From: Anaeramoeba ignava
Lineage: Eukaryota; Metamonada; Anaeramoebidae
Assembly (NCBI GenBank): GCA_028826165.1
Contig: JAPDFW010000033.1
Location: forward strand, 248,001-312,000
Length of the DNA stretch: 64,000 bases
Direction of reading: 5' to 3'
This document shows positions 44,471 to 56,545 of the stretch, one piece after another. Numbering within the stretch: the first letter of the stretch is position 1; each line of letters begins with the position of its first letter. The position numbers and the translations under genes were made by a program. Below the pieces are notes generated by a model. That model saw nothing but the letters and a program-made list of their open reading frames with translations, ran no database searches and was not told the origin of the DNA.

Positions 44471-47400
44471 TTATTTATTTTGATTTTCTTCTTCAAAATT
44501 TGATACAAATTCTTGTACTGTTTTTAATTGTAAATTATTAAGATATGAAAAAGCAGATTGTGAAATTGTGAACCAATATTCTTGAGTATGATCAAGTAAT
44601 TTATGATCCAAAAATAATTCAATAAATTTCATATTTGAAGGAAAATTTGGAGGATTAGAAATTATGATTAAATAAATCTAATTAAAAATTCATTTAAAAA
44701 TTAAGAAATTAATTTAAAAAAATATTTTATTTTTTTGATTTAGTTTTTACAATAATTGGTAAAACAAGATCTGCTCCTGCATCTTCTCTTCCTCGAAAAA
44801 ATAATATACTCTTGATATATTGTGCAGATTTACAAAATACTTTCGCTTTTGATAAAGGAGGTTTGAATCTTATCACTTTTGATAGTTCTATTTTGTTGTT
44901 AATTTTCAAATCAAATATTTTTTTATTAAATTTTTTTTATTTTCGTTTTTTATTGAAAATGAATTAACCTAATATTGGAAGAACCCAAACACTTTCATCC
45001 CAAAGATCATCAGGAATTTGAAGAAAAGCAGGACTGACTAATCTTCTTATTTGGGTCATTTTGAGTGAAAAATCTGAATCTTTTTTCTCTAATTGAGATT
45101 GAAATTTTGGATAAAAAAACCTTTTTTCAAATTAAATTTTTAAATTTTGATTTTTGAATTGATTTTTTGAATTGAATTTAAATTAAATTTTGATTAATTT
45201 TTTAAATTGATTTTGAATTAAATTTGAATTAATTTTGAATTGATTTTCATTTGATTTTGAATTAATTTTCAATTGATTTTGAATTAATTTTCATTTGATT
45301 TTCAATTAATTTTCATTTGATTTTCAATTAATTTTCATTTGATTTTGAATTAATTTTGATTTGATTTGGTTGATTTTGAATTGAATTTGAATTAATTTTG
45401 AATTAAATTTTGAATTGAATTTGAATTAAATTTGAATTAAATTTGAATTAAATTTGAATTAAATTTTGAAATAATTTTGGATTTAAATTTGAATTGATTT
45501 TGAATTAATTTTGAATTGGTTTTGAATTAATTTTGAATTAATTTTGAATTGATTTTGAATTAAATTTGAATTAAAATTAAATTTGATTTGATTTTGAATT
45601 AATTTTGAATTAAATTTGAATTAATTTTGAATTAATTTTGAATTGATTTTCATTTGATTTTCAATTAATTTTCATTTGATTTTGAATTAATTTTGAATTA
45701 AATTTGAATTAAATTTGAATTAAATTTGAATTAAATTTGAATTGATTTTCATTTGATTTTGAATTAAATTTGAATTGAATTTGAATTAATTTTCAATTAA
45801 ATTTGAATTAAATTTGAATTAAATTTGAATTAATTTTGAATTAAATTTGAATTAAATTTGAATTAATTTTGAATTAATTTTGAATTAATTTTGAATTAAT
45901 TTTGAATTAATTTTGAATTAATTTTGAATTAAATTTTGAATTAAATTTGATTTTTTTAATTTAATTTTGATTTTTTGAATTAATTTTTGAATTAAATTTG
46001 AATTAAATTTGAATTGTTTCATTTAAATTTTGAATTAAATTTTGAATTAATTTTGAATTTAATTTTGAATGATTTTGAATTAATTTTGAATTTTGAATTA
46101 AATTTGAATTAAATTTTGAATTAATTTTGAATTAAATTTGAATTAATTAAATTTGAATTAATTTTCAATTGATTTTGAATTAATTTTCATTTGATTTTCA
46201 ATTAATTTTCATTTGATTTTGAATTAAATTTGAATTAATTTTGAATTAAATTTTGAATTGAATTTTGAATTGAATTTGAATTAAATTTGAATTAATTTTG
46301 AATTAAATTTGGATTAATTTTATTTGATTTTGAATTAATTTTGAATTAAATTTGATTTGAATTTGAATTAATTTTCATTTGAATTTGAATTAAATTTGAA
46401 TTAATTTTCATTTGATTTTCATTTGGTTTGAATTAAATTTAAATTAATTTTATTTGAATTTGATTTTGAATTAATTTTGATTTTTCATTTTCATTGTATT
46501 CTTAAAAAATACTCATCATAAACATGACACAATAAATAATTCTCAACTAAGGATGTAATTTTATAATCTTCTCCTTGAAAAGATGTACACATTTTATCAG
46601 ATAATATTAAATCTTGAATTGATTGAAAAAATTTCACAATTCCTCCATTAAGTTGCTTAAAGGTTGAACAATTATAAAGATGATCTTTAAAACTTTTCAA
46701 TTTAACCCAATTTTTTGTGAAGAAATGTTGAGAAATAACACAACAAACATATTGATTATATAAATTTTGTTTGTAAGACATTTCTTGTATTAATTCTTCA
46801 TATTTAGTCGCTAATTCTGTATAACGATATTTTTTCTCTAAAATTTTTTTTAAATCAAATTCTGAAGTTGCATCCTATTTTCATAACAAATTCGAAAATA
46901 TATATATATATTTTTTCCATTTTCGATAAAAAATTCCTTCTTCTTTTTTTTTTTAATTATAAAAAAATATAAAAACCATTTCAATATTTTTGATAAGTGA
47001 AACGAAATTTTGTTTTCGAACACTTTTGGGAAGTGATTTAAGTAGAGGTAATGTTGTATCAATTAAACAAGATAAATTTAAAAGCTCTGATAATTGAGCA
47101 AGCTTGAAATTAATTCAAAATATAAATAAATAAATTTGGTTTCATTTAATATTTTTTTTCTTTGTAAATTTTACTTGTCGTTTTGCTTTTAAAATTTCAA
47201 TTAAATTATTTCCATCTTCTGGTCGAATATCATCCATTGAAGCCAAAGTAAGTTTAAGTTTCTTTTCAGTTTCTGTAAGATTAACAAAAGGAACGTTTGA
47301 ATTCATTGAGTCTGATTCATTCAATGGATCTAAAACAAACAAACAAACAAACAAAAATTTCCAATTATAATTTTTTTCAATAAATTATTTTCTTTTCTTT

Positions 47401-49766
47401 CTTTTCTTTCTTTCAATTTACATTTGTTGATTGAAAATACATCATGCAAATTTGAAAAAATTCCTGAATCAACCCTTTGCTTAAAAGATGGATATTTGAT
47501 TGGGGTTTTATGTTCAATATCATCAAATAAAATATCATTGGAACTTTCCTCAAGATTGAAAATATTTTTGGATTGTGTTTCATCTTCTTCAAAAAGATTA
47601 TAGTTTTTTCTTGAAATTTCGGGTTTAATATCCGGATTATCAAAAATATTTATGTTTGCATTTTGAAAAATATTTTCACTTCTTTTTTCCAAATTAATTC
47701 TTGGATTTCTTGCTTGTTTTTCGTTTGAGGAAACTTCATTGATACTTTGGGTTTTCTTTTCTTTTCTTGTTAAAAGAATGTATTTTTTGCGGTCTTTTTC
47801 TTGGATCAAAAAATCTGGTTTTCCGATCCTTAAAACATATTTAATGATAGAATTTTCCCTTATTTTAGGGTATTGTGAGAAATTTTTTTGTTTTGTTTTC
47901 ATTGCGAAATTAAATAGAATTTCGTGTATTTTGTAAATTTCTGAAAGAGTAGAAAGTGCAGTTGTTATTCTATATTTCGGATCTATCATTTGTTTTCCTT
48001 TTTTCTTTAATAATAAATAATTAAATAATTAAATATATTTTTTATGCTCCAAATTTGCTTTTGTTTTTACAACTTCTTTCATTCTTGAAGAAAAAGTTGG
48101 ATTCGCTTGTGCAAAAATATCTAAAAAAGAATTGAGTTCATTTTCTCCAAATATTTTACTGGCATTATGCTTACGAAAACCTTTGCTTAACTAAATATTT
48201 CATTTTCAATATTTCATTTTGAAAATTGTTTTTGTTGTTGTTGTTTTTTAAATTACTTCTTGTAAATTTTTTCTTTGGAATTTGGAAATGGGAATATCGT
48301 CTATAATAGAAAATTTTTCTATATTTTTTTCAATAAATAAAAAATCATTAAATTTTTTTTTCACGTTTTCATTTGGAATTAAATGAATTTTGATAAATAA
48401 AAATCAAACTACAAAATAAATATAAAAATTAATCAATCAATTAATTAAAAAAATTTTTTTGAATGATAAGTTTGTTTTGTAAATGTTTTTTTTCAAACCC
48501 TGGAAATAAAATAAAAGGTTTTAAAAAAATATAGAATACAAAACTTCTAATAATTGAATGTGAACGAATTTTAAATTTTTGCGAAATTCTAATAAGAATT
48601 AAAAAATAGAATGAGTATTTTGATTATTTTAAAGAAAGAAAGGTATTTACTTAAGAATTCTTGAAGCTATCCATCGAATTCCTTGAGGAAGTAATTTTAA
48701 TTTCTCTTTCAATTCAACAATAAAAAATTTACAAAACCAAACAATTTTTTTTGTAACTAAAAATTTAAATATAAATATAAATATAAATATTTAAAATTTA
48801 AAATATAAATGTAAATATTACTCATATCATTTTGACTATTATCATCTTTAAGATTAACAAGTGTCTAAAAAAATTAAATTAGAAAATTTTTAATTAGAAA
48901 ATTTTTTTTCCGATTTTGAAAAAAAATTGTTTTTGATAATTTTTTCTTTTTACAAATTTTAAATTTGTTGTTTGAATAACATCAAGAATTGGTTCTTTTA
49001 AAGCAGAAATCAAATATTTATAAGAATGAGAATTTTGACAATACATAAGCAATAATTGAAATAAAAATTGATGAGTAGTTAAAATTTTATGGATTTTTTC
49101 TTCTTTGTAATTAACAAATCTAATTTTTAAGCATTCCTAAATAATAAAATAGATCAAATGAAGAAATTAAATAAGCAAAAAAAAGGAGAACGAAATTAAA
49201 TATTTTTTTTATATTGATATTTTTGTTTTTGTTTTTGTTTACATTAACAAAAATCAAAAATAATTTTTCTTCATATTCATTTGCAAAATGTGAAAAAATT
49301 GAAGGAATAGCTGAATAAACAAGTGTTTGAATATCTTGTTCAGATAAATTGGGAGTTTCCATTATGGCTATTGCTAAAATTTTGGGAGAATCTCTGATAA
49401 GTTTATAAAGTTTTTGATATTCATGCAATTGAATAAATGTTAAAGGTGATTGTAAAAATCCAAATTTTATCACTTTCCATGATTCAATATCTTCAACTTG
49501 ATTTACTATTGTTTCTGGTTTGATTTTGTGCATTAAAGATATTGAATTAAATCCTTCAACAAGAGTACTCATAAAGTTTTCAGATAAATTATTATATTTA
49601 TTTCTAATTTCTTTCATATCTTTTTCTTCTATTAATTTTTATTTTTTATTATTATTTTTATTATTTAATTTTTGTAAATTTTTTTTTTAAAACCTTTTTC
49701 TAAACAAATTTTTTGAGTTTTTAATTGTTGTTGAATTGAAGAAAGTGTTTGATTAATTTTTTCCAT
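44471..49766 (-). CDS. RasGAP-VPS9 protein (GAPVD1/RME-6-like)
   Basis: An approximately 945-residue protein joining an N-terminal RasGAP domain to a C-terminal VPS9 Rab5-GEF domain, as in animal GAPVD1/RME-6 on endocytic vesicles. Inferred exons: 49694-49766, 49243-49628, 48954-49136, 48822-48864, 48651-48756, 48499-48588, 48257-48408, 48071-48190, 47422-48004, 47175-47329, 46977-47102, 46513-46874, 44969-45088, 44751-44887 and 44471-44677. RasGAP cues: SALKEPILDVI, LLPQGIRWIASRIL and the conserved SFVFYIFLKPFILFP block. The catalytic Arg finger is not obvious. VPS9 cues: SLVENYLLCHVYDE, TQIRRLVSPAFLQIP, the key Asp in DAGADLVLPII and SNMKFIELF. Two junctions (into 48257-48408 and 44969-45088) are one base out of phase and both abut A-runs, so exon edges there are uncertain or carry indels. 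Fourteen introns make it the most fragmented gene here; one is 1.4 kb of repeats. Confidence 0.83.
45130..46490. repeat. GAATTAATTTT / GAATTAAATTT tandem array in VPS9 intron
   Basis: More than 100 degenerate units of 10-12 bp, mainly TTGAATTAATT and TTGAATTAAAT with TTCATTTGATT variants, fill intron 45089-46512. The period stays near 11 bp despite high divergence. Confidence 0.9.
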
Positions 49767-49934
49767 TAAAAGAAAATTAAAAAATAATTTTTTATTTTTA
49801 TTAAAAAAATAACAAAAAAAAATGAAAAATAAAAAATAAAAATAAAAAATTCATTTTTTTTTTCAGTTTAATTTTTCTTTATTTTTCCTTTTTTTTTTGC
49901 TATTTTTTTTTATTATTATTTTATTACTATTTTT
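49767..49934. promoter_or_regulatory. Divergent promoter region, GAPVD1-like / CARMIL-like genes
   Basis: Only 168 bp separate the two start codons. The sequence is A-runs then T-runs, switching near 49860. Two large signalling genes probably share this region. No discrete motif is seen. Confidence 0.5.
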
Positions 49935-52900
49935 ATGCAAACCAAATTTTTATCTCAAATTAGTAAAAAAAAAATAAATATAAACCAAAAAAAAAAACAA
50001 CGGAAAATTAAGTCAACAAAATTCTCAAATCTTTTTTTTTTCTTTTTTTTTTCTTTTAGAAAAGCATCTCTCAACAAATGGAGAGCAAACTTTCTTTTCT
50101 GATGTTGTAACCAAAACTTTTGAAAAGGGGAATCAAGAAGCTTCTTGTTTATTACTTCTTACTTTATATAAGGTTTATTTAATTCCAAGTAAGAAGAAAG
50201 GAGTAAAAAAGAAAATTATAAATACTTTTGGGCATCACTTATTCAGTTTGAAGAGCATTTATTCTCTACATCATCTTCATGTAAATTTACATTTTAATTT
50301 TAATTTTAATTTTAATTTTAATTTTAATTTTAATTTTAATTTTAATTTTAATTTTAATTCTTATTTTATTTTAATTTTAATTTAAATTTAATTTACATTT
50401 TAATATTAATTCTAATTTTAATTTTAATTTTAATTTTAATTCTTAATATTAATTTTAATTTTAATTTTAATATTAATTTTAATTTTAATTTTAATTTTAA
50501 TTTTAATTTTAATTTTAATTTTAATTGAAATTTAATTTTAATTTTAATTTTAATTTTAATTTTAATTTTAATTTTAATTCTAATTTTAATTTTAATTTTA
50601 ATTTTAATTTTAATTCTAATTTTAATTCTAATTTTAATTTTAATTTTTAATTTTAAATTTTCTTGAAATTATTATATTTCGCCAAAATGTTGAAATTATT
50701 AATAAACAATTTTCAGGAATTCCAAAAATTTTAATTTTAATTTTAATTTTAGAAAATTTTAAATTTTAATTTTAATTCAAAAAATTTTTTAATTTTAATA
50801 TTTAATTTTAATTTAATTTTAATTTTAATTTAATTCAAAAATATATAAATTTTTTAAGGTTTAATTCTTTAAAAATTTTTAATTTAAAAATATTTAAATG
50901 AAATTGAAATCGCCAAAAATGTGATGAAATTATTCAAAAATTCATAAACAATGGTTGAAAATTGCAAAAATCAGGAATTCCAAAAAATCGATGGTTAAAT
51001 ATTTATATTGCACCTGAAAAAAGAAGAAAGAGATTTGAGCCTCTTATTAAAGAAGCAGAAGATACAGAATTTGGTAGAAAATCAAAAAAATATTTAAATT
51101 TAATTTAAAAAATATTTATATTTAATTCAAAAAATATTTAAATTTAATCCAAAAAATATTTATTAATTTAATTCAAAAATATTTAAATTTAATTTCAAAA
51201 ATATTTAAATTTAAATCAAAAATATTTATATATTTTTAAAAAAAAAAATATTTAATTCAAAAAATTTAATTCAAAAATATTTTTATTTTAATTTTAAAAA
51301 TATTTAAATTTAATCAAAAAAATATTTAATCTAAATTCAAAAATATATAAATTTAATTTAAAAATATTTAAATTTAATTCAAAAATATTTAAATTTAATT
51401 CAAAAATATTTAATCTAAATTTAAAAAATCCAAAAATTTATATTTAATTTAAAAAATTTAATTCAAAAAATATTTAAATTTATATTTAATCCAAAAATAT
51501 TTAAATTTAATTCAAAAATATTTAAATTTAAATTTAAAAAATATTTAAATTAAATCCAAAAATATTTAAATTTAATTCAAAAATATTTAAATTTAATTCA
51601 AAAATATTTAATTCAAAATATTTAAATTTAATTCAAAAAATATTAAATTTAATTTAAAAAATATTTAAATTTAATTCAAAAAATATTTAAATTTAATTCA
51701 AAAAATATTTAAATTTAATTCAAAAAATATTTAAATTTAATTCAAAAAATATTTAATTTAAATTCAAAAATATTTAAATTTAATTCAAAAAATATTTAAT
51801 TTAATCCAAAAAATATTTAAATTTAATTCAAAAAATATTTAAATTTAAATCAAAAAATATTTAAATTTAATTCAAAAATATTTAAATTTAATCCAAAAAA
51901 TATTTAATTTAATTCAAAAAATATTTAAATTTAATTCAAAAAATATTAAGACAATATAAACTCCGAACAAGGATTTCTTGAAAGCTACTACGCACATTGC
52001 AACAGAATGGAAATCAAATCAAATACACAAATTGTTGAATACTCAAGATACATATTCCGAAAGGCACAAAAAACAAACAAATTAAATTTAACAAAAATGT
52101 TATGGAATAACTCATCCGAAGACGAGCGCAACCAATTAGACGCAGGACCACTCTTCGGAATAGTAGAGCGTAATATAACCTTTCAGGAAATAAACGTATC
52201 AAAATTTCCAGGAAAAGGAACACTGGGATATCTTGCTGATGTATTGAAAAAAAACAAAGAAATTCGGAAGATAATAGCGCAAAGTGTGAAGGATGATGAA
52301 GGAATGCAACGTTTATGGAAGGCAATATCTCACCACAACTGCGCAAATTTGCAAAGTTTGGATCTCTCGAAAGTAAACTTGAACGACAAGAACACAACAC
52401 AGCTCATTGTGGAAGCACTTAGCCAAAAGAACATCGGAATCTGCAAATTGAAATTGAACAAATGCGGATTTAACACAAAATCACTGACTTGGATTTTCAC
52501 GGAGATGAAAAAGGCAGAAAAGTTCAATAAGATCATCAAGCGAATTGAGATCAACGGAAATAAGCTAGCGAGAACAGGATCAAAGGCATTTATTGAATGG
52601 CTAGAGTGCGTGACAAGCAAGACGTTTTCTCGACTTTCGATTTCAGAAACAGAAGCAGAAATTAACGGAATTTTATCCGTTTTGCTTTCCAAATTCACCG
52701 AAAGTTTAACTCATCTCGATATCTCCAAAAACAATATTCCGCAAAATTCCGCGCAAATAAAAGACAATGAAGAAAAAGAAGATCTTCTTGTTTTATTGGT
52801 TCGCCGAGCAAAATTGCTAAGAAATTTGGATATTTCAAAAACAAATTTGCAGCTCGATGTTTTTGAAGAGGTGGCTACTGCGCTTGGGAACGAGAGTGAG

Positions 52901-55900
52901 TCTTCTCAGCTCTATTTGGCCTGCAACGCAAATTCTCTTGGCGAAAAAGGAGCAGACACAATTACACGTTTGCTAGTTCAAAAAAAAAGATTAAGTGGGC
53001 TCGAGTTTATGGAGAATGAGATTGGTGACGAAGGAATAAGCACTATCGTGAGCACACAGAAGCGTTACCACGACTCGATGAAGACGTTGAAAATTGGACG
53101 GAACATTCTTCCACGCGCACAAGTTGTTCCAAGCTCGGGAATCATCAAATCGCTGTTACTTCAGTCATCTTGTGGTTTGAAATTTTTGGATCTGTCAGGA
53201 AATAGCAAGTTTTTCCACAGAAACTATCTCAATGAGATCTTCCCTGCATTGGCAAAGAACGAGACTGTAATCTCATTGAATATACAAGGAAACCAGATGG
53301 GTGACATCGGGGCTTCGTTGATGTGCCAGTGCTTGCGTGAGAATGAAACCCTCAAAAATCTTAAATGGGACGATAATCGGATCACTCTTTCTGCTGTCCG
53401 ACAATTCGCAGAAACCCTTGATGCGAACCAAACACTTGTTATCGCCCCGTTTCCCGAAAGAGATATCGAGCATGTAACCACAAAGAAGATGCTCGTTGAG
53501 GTTTCGCTTCTGAGAAACAACATCCGCGCAAAGTTGCAACTAAACAGACAGCGCAAATGGGATGAACAGGAAAAAAGTAAGATGAGAGGAAAAGGTCCTA
53601 AGCGTCTGGACTTCTCCAACTTGCAGATTCTTTCCCCACGCCAATCACCTAGTCCGCATTTCGAGAGAACACCAAGAATCGACGACCAATATTTTTCGAT
53701 TGGAAACACGTTCGAAAACAAAATGGAAAAAAAAGACGAATTTTTTCTGCCGGAAGATGAAAAAAAAAGTTCACCTTTTGATCAACTTGATCAAACCTCA
53801 AATTCCGGAAATAAAGAACAAGAAGAAGTAACGATAATGCAGAAGTATTCACTAGGAAGACATCGTTCGCTGTCATCACCATCTCTTCCGAAAAGGGTTC
53901 AGAGAAGATCAAGATCATATGTTGAGAATACGCAATTAAACCGAAACGTGGACAAAACACCGAAAACATTATCTAAAGCGGACACGCCAATGGAGAAATT
54001 TGAAGCACAGGTTTCTTTGCAGCAAGGAGCAAAGGGGTATCGATGCATGGAAGAAGCAACAGAGCTTGTGGACATGACAGAAGATTTCCGAACGGCACTT
54101 CTATCGGGGAACATGCACGAGATCAAGAACTGCATGAAACAGGGGAAGGGGAACATCAACATGGTGTGGCGGAGTGAGGAGAGCACAGCAATTCATTATG
54201 CATGCGATGTGGGAGATGCGGATATACTTGCGATGCTGCTTCTGGAGGGAGGGTACAAGTATACGGAGATGGAAGATGTGAGCGGATTAACGCCATTGCA
54301 GAGACTTGTTGTGAAGGCGTTAAGCGTGGATTGCTTGATCCTTCTTCTTGATTTTGGAGCGGACATCGATGCGCAAGACAATCGCGAATGGACGCCGTTG
54401 CAGAACTGTGTGCACAACTACAGTCCTGAGGATGAAGATGACACTCATAAAAGAGTGCAATTTCTCGAACTTTTACTAAAAAAACAGGCAAATGCGGAAG
54501 TTCGAGATTCGAAAGGATGGACAGCATTCCACCGCGCAGCGTCAATGGGATTTATTGACGCGGTTATGCTTCTTGGAGAAACAGCGGATATTAATTCGGT
54601 TGACAACTACGGATCAACTGCTTTGCATAAATCGGCTAGAAACGGACACACCCTTTGCGCAAGATATCTGATTGAGAAAAATGCCCGCACAGATCTTCTC
54701 GATAAAAATAAACAGACACCCCTCGATCTCGCGCTTATATACGGCCAGGATGACTGCGTTTCTCTTCTCGAACTCTACGACACACAGCATTTCCCCTCGC
54801 TCTTCTCGCGCATTGCGCAAACACAACCCGTCAACGACCCGCAATCCCCAAGACTTGTTGTTGAGATGCCGCAGTTTGCCGAGGAAGATCTGATCAAATC
54901 AGTGCCTCTTTCTCGAATATTTCGCGTCTGTGTTTTCGGAAATGCAAAATGTGGGAAAACTGCGCTTGTTGAACGACTTGTATCAGACCAATTCCGCGAC
55001 ACCGCGCCAACGGTACTTGAGTCTCACCATCGCAAGCTTCTTGTTGTTAACCAGCAGGAGATGCTTCTGCACATCCTCGATGTTTCTGGCGATGATGCCT
55101 ATCTCCCAATGTACCAGAAGTGGATTTCTTCTGCTGATGGATTTATGCTCTGTTTTTCTTCCCGAGAAGATCCTTCTGTTCTCTACGATATCGAGAATAA
55201 GTTCCTTCTTCGCATCACAAAATTCGCAACTCATCTCAAACAGATCCCCATTGTGATCGTTTCTCTTCAAAATGACCCTTCATCAGACACACTTTCCCAG
55301 AAAAGCACAAATTCTCTTGCTGTTTCTCTTGCTGAAAAACTCGCCATCCCTTTTATTCAAACTTCTGCAAAACAAAACTCAAATATCCGCGAAGCCTTCA
55401 TCACTCTTCTCCAGTCAATGTACAACATCCTTGGTCGCGAAGAAATGATCAAGAAAGAAAACGAAAAGCTTCGTCTCGAGCGCGAGCTCAAACAACAAGA
55501 GATGGCAAACCGCAGAGAACAACGAGAAAAGCAAAAACAGGCTCGGCAAGTTGCTGATCCTTTACCACTTACTTCACAAACCCCTTTATTATCAACCACA
55601 AACACAAACACAAACACAAACACAAATACAAATACAAATATAAATGAATCTCAAAATACAAATATAAATGAATCTCAAAATACAAATATAAATGAATCTC
55701 AAAACAAAAATACAAAAGATACCCTAAATAAAAATACAAAAGATACCCCCAAAATTGCTATTCCTGATATGTCTAATTTCAAGGAAATCGACCTCGTTAA
55801 TCTTTCTCCTGTTTCTCCAAGAACTGATGAAATGCTTGCAAAACGAAGAATGGAATTTTTCTCTTTCAAAGTGAAAAATAAACCCAAAAAGGGAAAAAAC

Positions 55901-56350
55901 AAAACCAAAACCAAAAACAAAAGCAAACTCATTGATTCCATTGATGATTTACCAAAGCTTCCTTTCAGTGAAATATTGATCAATCCCAAATTCTGCTTTT
56001 GGTTCCAAAATTATCTTAAACAAGAATTTGCTGATGAAAACCTTTCTTTCTTCTTTGCTGTTCATCAATGGAAAGCTATTAATCCAAATAACGATGCTTT
56101 GATTTCTTTAAGTGCTAAAAAAATATATGATGAGTTCATTTCTCCAAAAGCTGAATTTCAAGTCAATATTGATGGAATAACTCGCACAAAAATTAAAAAG
56201 AAGATTCAAGATTGTGATTTTTCTCCTGTTCTTTTTGATGATGCTTTGGAAGCTGTTTTACATCTTATGAGAACAGCTATTTATCCTGGTTTTGTTAGAA
56301 GTCCTTTATATATTCATTTATGGGAAGATGATTCCACTTCAAAGAAATGA
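49935..56350 (+). CDS. CARMIL-like PH-LRR protein fused to ankyrin, Ras-like and RGS domains
   Basis: A multidomain scaffold of about 1,600 residues. Inferred exons: 49935-49962, 50060-50280, a poorly resolved exon between 50640 and 50970, 50975-51073 and 51951-56350. The N-terminus resembles the CARMIL PH domain (LLLLTLYKVYLIPSKKK) and its linker into the LRR (GFLESYYAHCNRMEI). Numbering from the ATG at 52007: leucine-rich repeats 1-490 (LQSLDLSKVNL, LTHLDISKNNI, LKFLDLSGNSKF); Ser/Pro linker; ankyrin repeats about 725-930 (STAIHYACDVGD, GSTALHKSARNGHTLCARYL); Ras-like domain about 965-1135. The P-loop GNAKCGKTA and G5 TSAK are kept, but G3 is DVSGDD without the catalytic Gln and the NKxD motif reads LQND. 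A coiled coil and TN-repeat tract follow, then an RGS domain about 1318-1440 (FWFQNYLKQEFADENLSFFF). CARMIL proteins bind actin capping protein; here the GTPase and RGS additions suggest coupling to G-protein signals. Nucleotide binding is doubtful. Confidence 0.88.
50282..50655. repeat. AATTTT hexamer array in CARMIL-like intron
   Basis: Plus-strand TTTTAA hexamers with single-base variants, about 55 units, in the intron after exon 2. Confidence 0.9.
50656..50972 (+). other. Unresolved exon zone with a duplicated fragment
   Basis: Two related stretches, 50660-50730 and 50897-50985, share GAAAT, TCGCCAAAAATGT, GAAATTATT, AATAAACAAT or ATAAACAAT and CAGGAATTCCAAAAA. One probably holds the end of the PH-like domain (EIEIAKNV or EIIIFRQNVEII). 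Neither gives a clean in-phase exon, so one may be a decayed copy. The next secure exon begins at 50975. Confidence 0.5.
51085..51945. repeat. About 21-bp ATTTAAATTTAATTCAAAAAT array in CARMIL-like intron
   Basis: About 40 units of AAATTTAATTCAAAAATATTT type, 18-23 bp, fill intron 51074-51950. The period is close to two helical turns. Confidence 0.9.
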
Positions 56351-56545
56351 TTTAATTTAAAAATCAATCCAAAAATCAATTCAAAATTTGTTTTGTTTTC
56401 TTTTTATTTTTTTTTAAATAAAACTAACTTATAAAATTTAAAAAAAATTTTTTTTGTTTAATTTTTTATTTTTGAAAAAGAAAAAATTCAATTCAATTCA
56501 ATTCATAAAAAGAAAAAGAAAAAGAAAAAAATTCAAAAATTAAAT
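56351..56545. other. Convergent 3' spacer
   Basis: 195 bp between convergent stops, with a run of AATTC pentamers at 56488-56504 and A-rich flanks. No gene. Confidence 0.6.
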
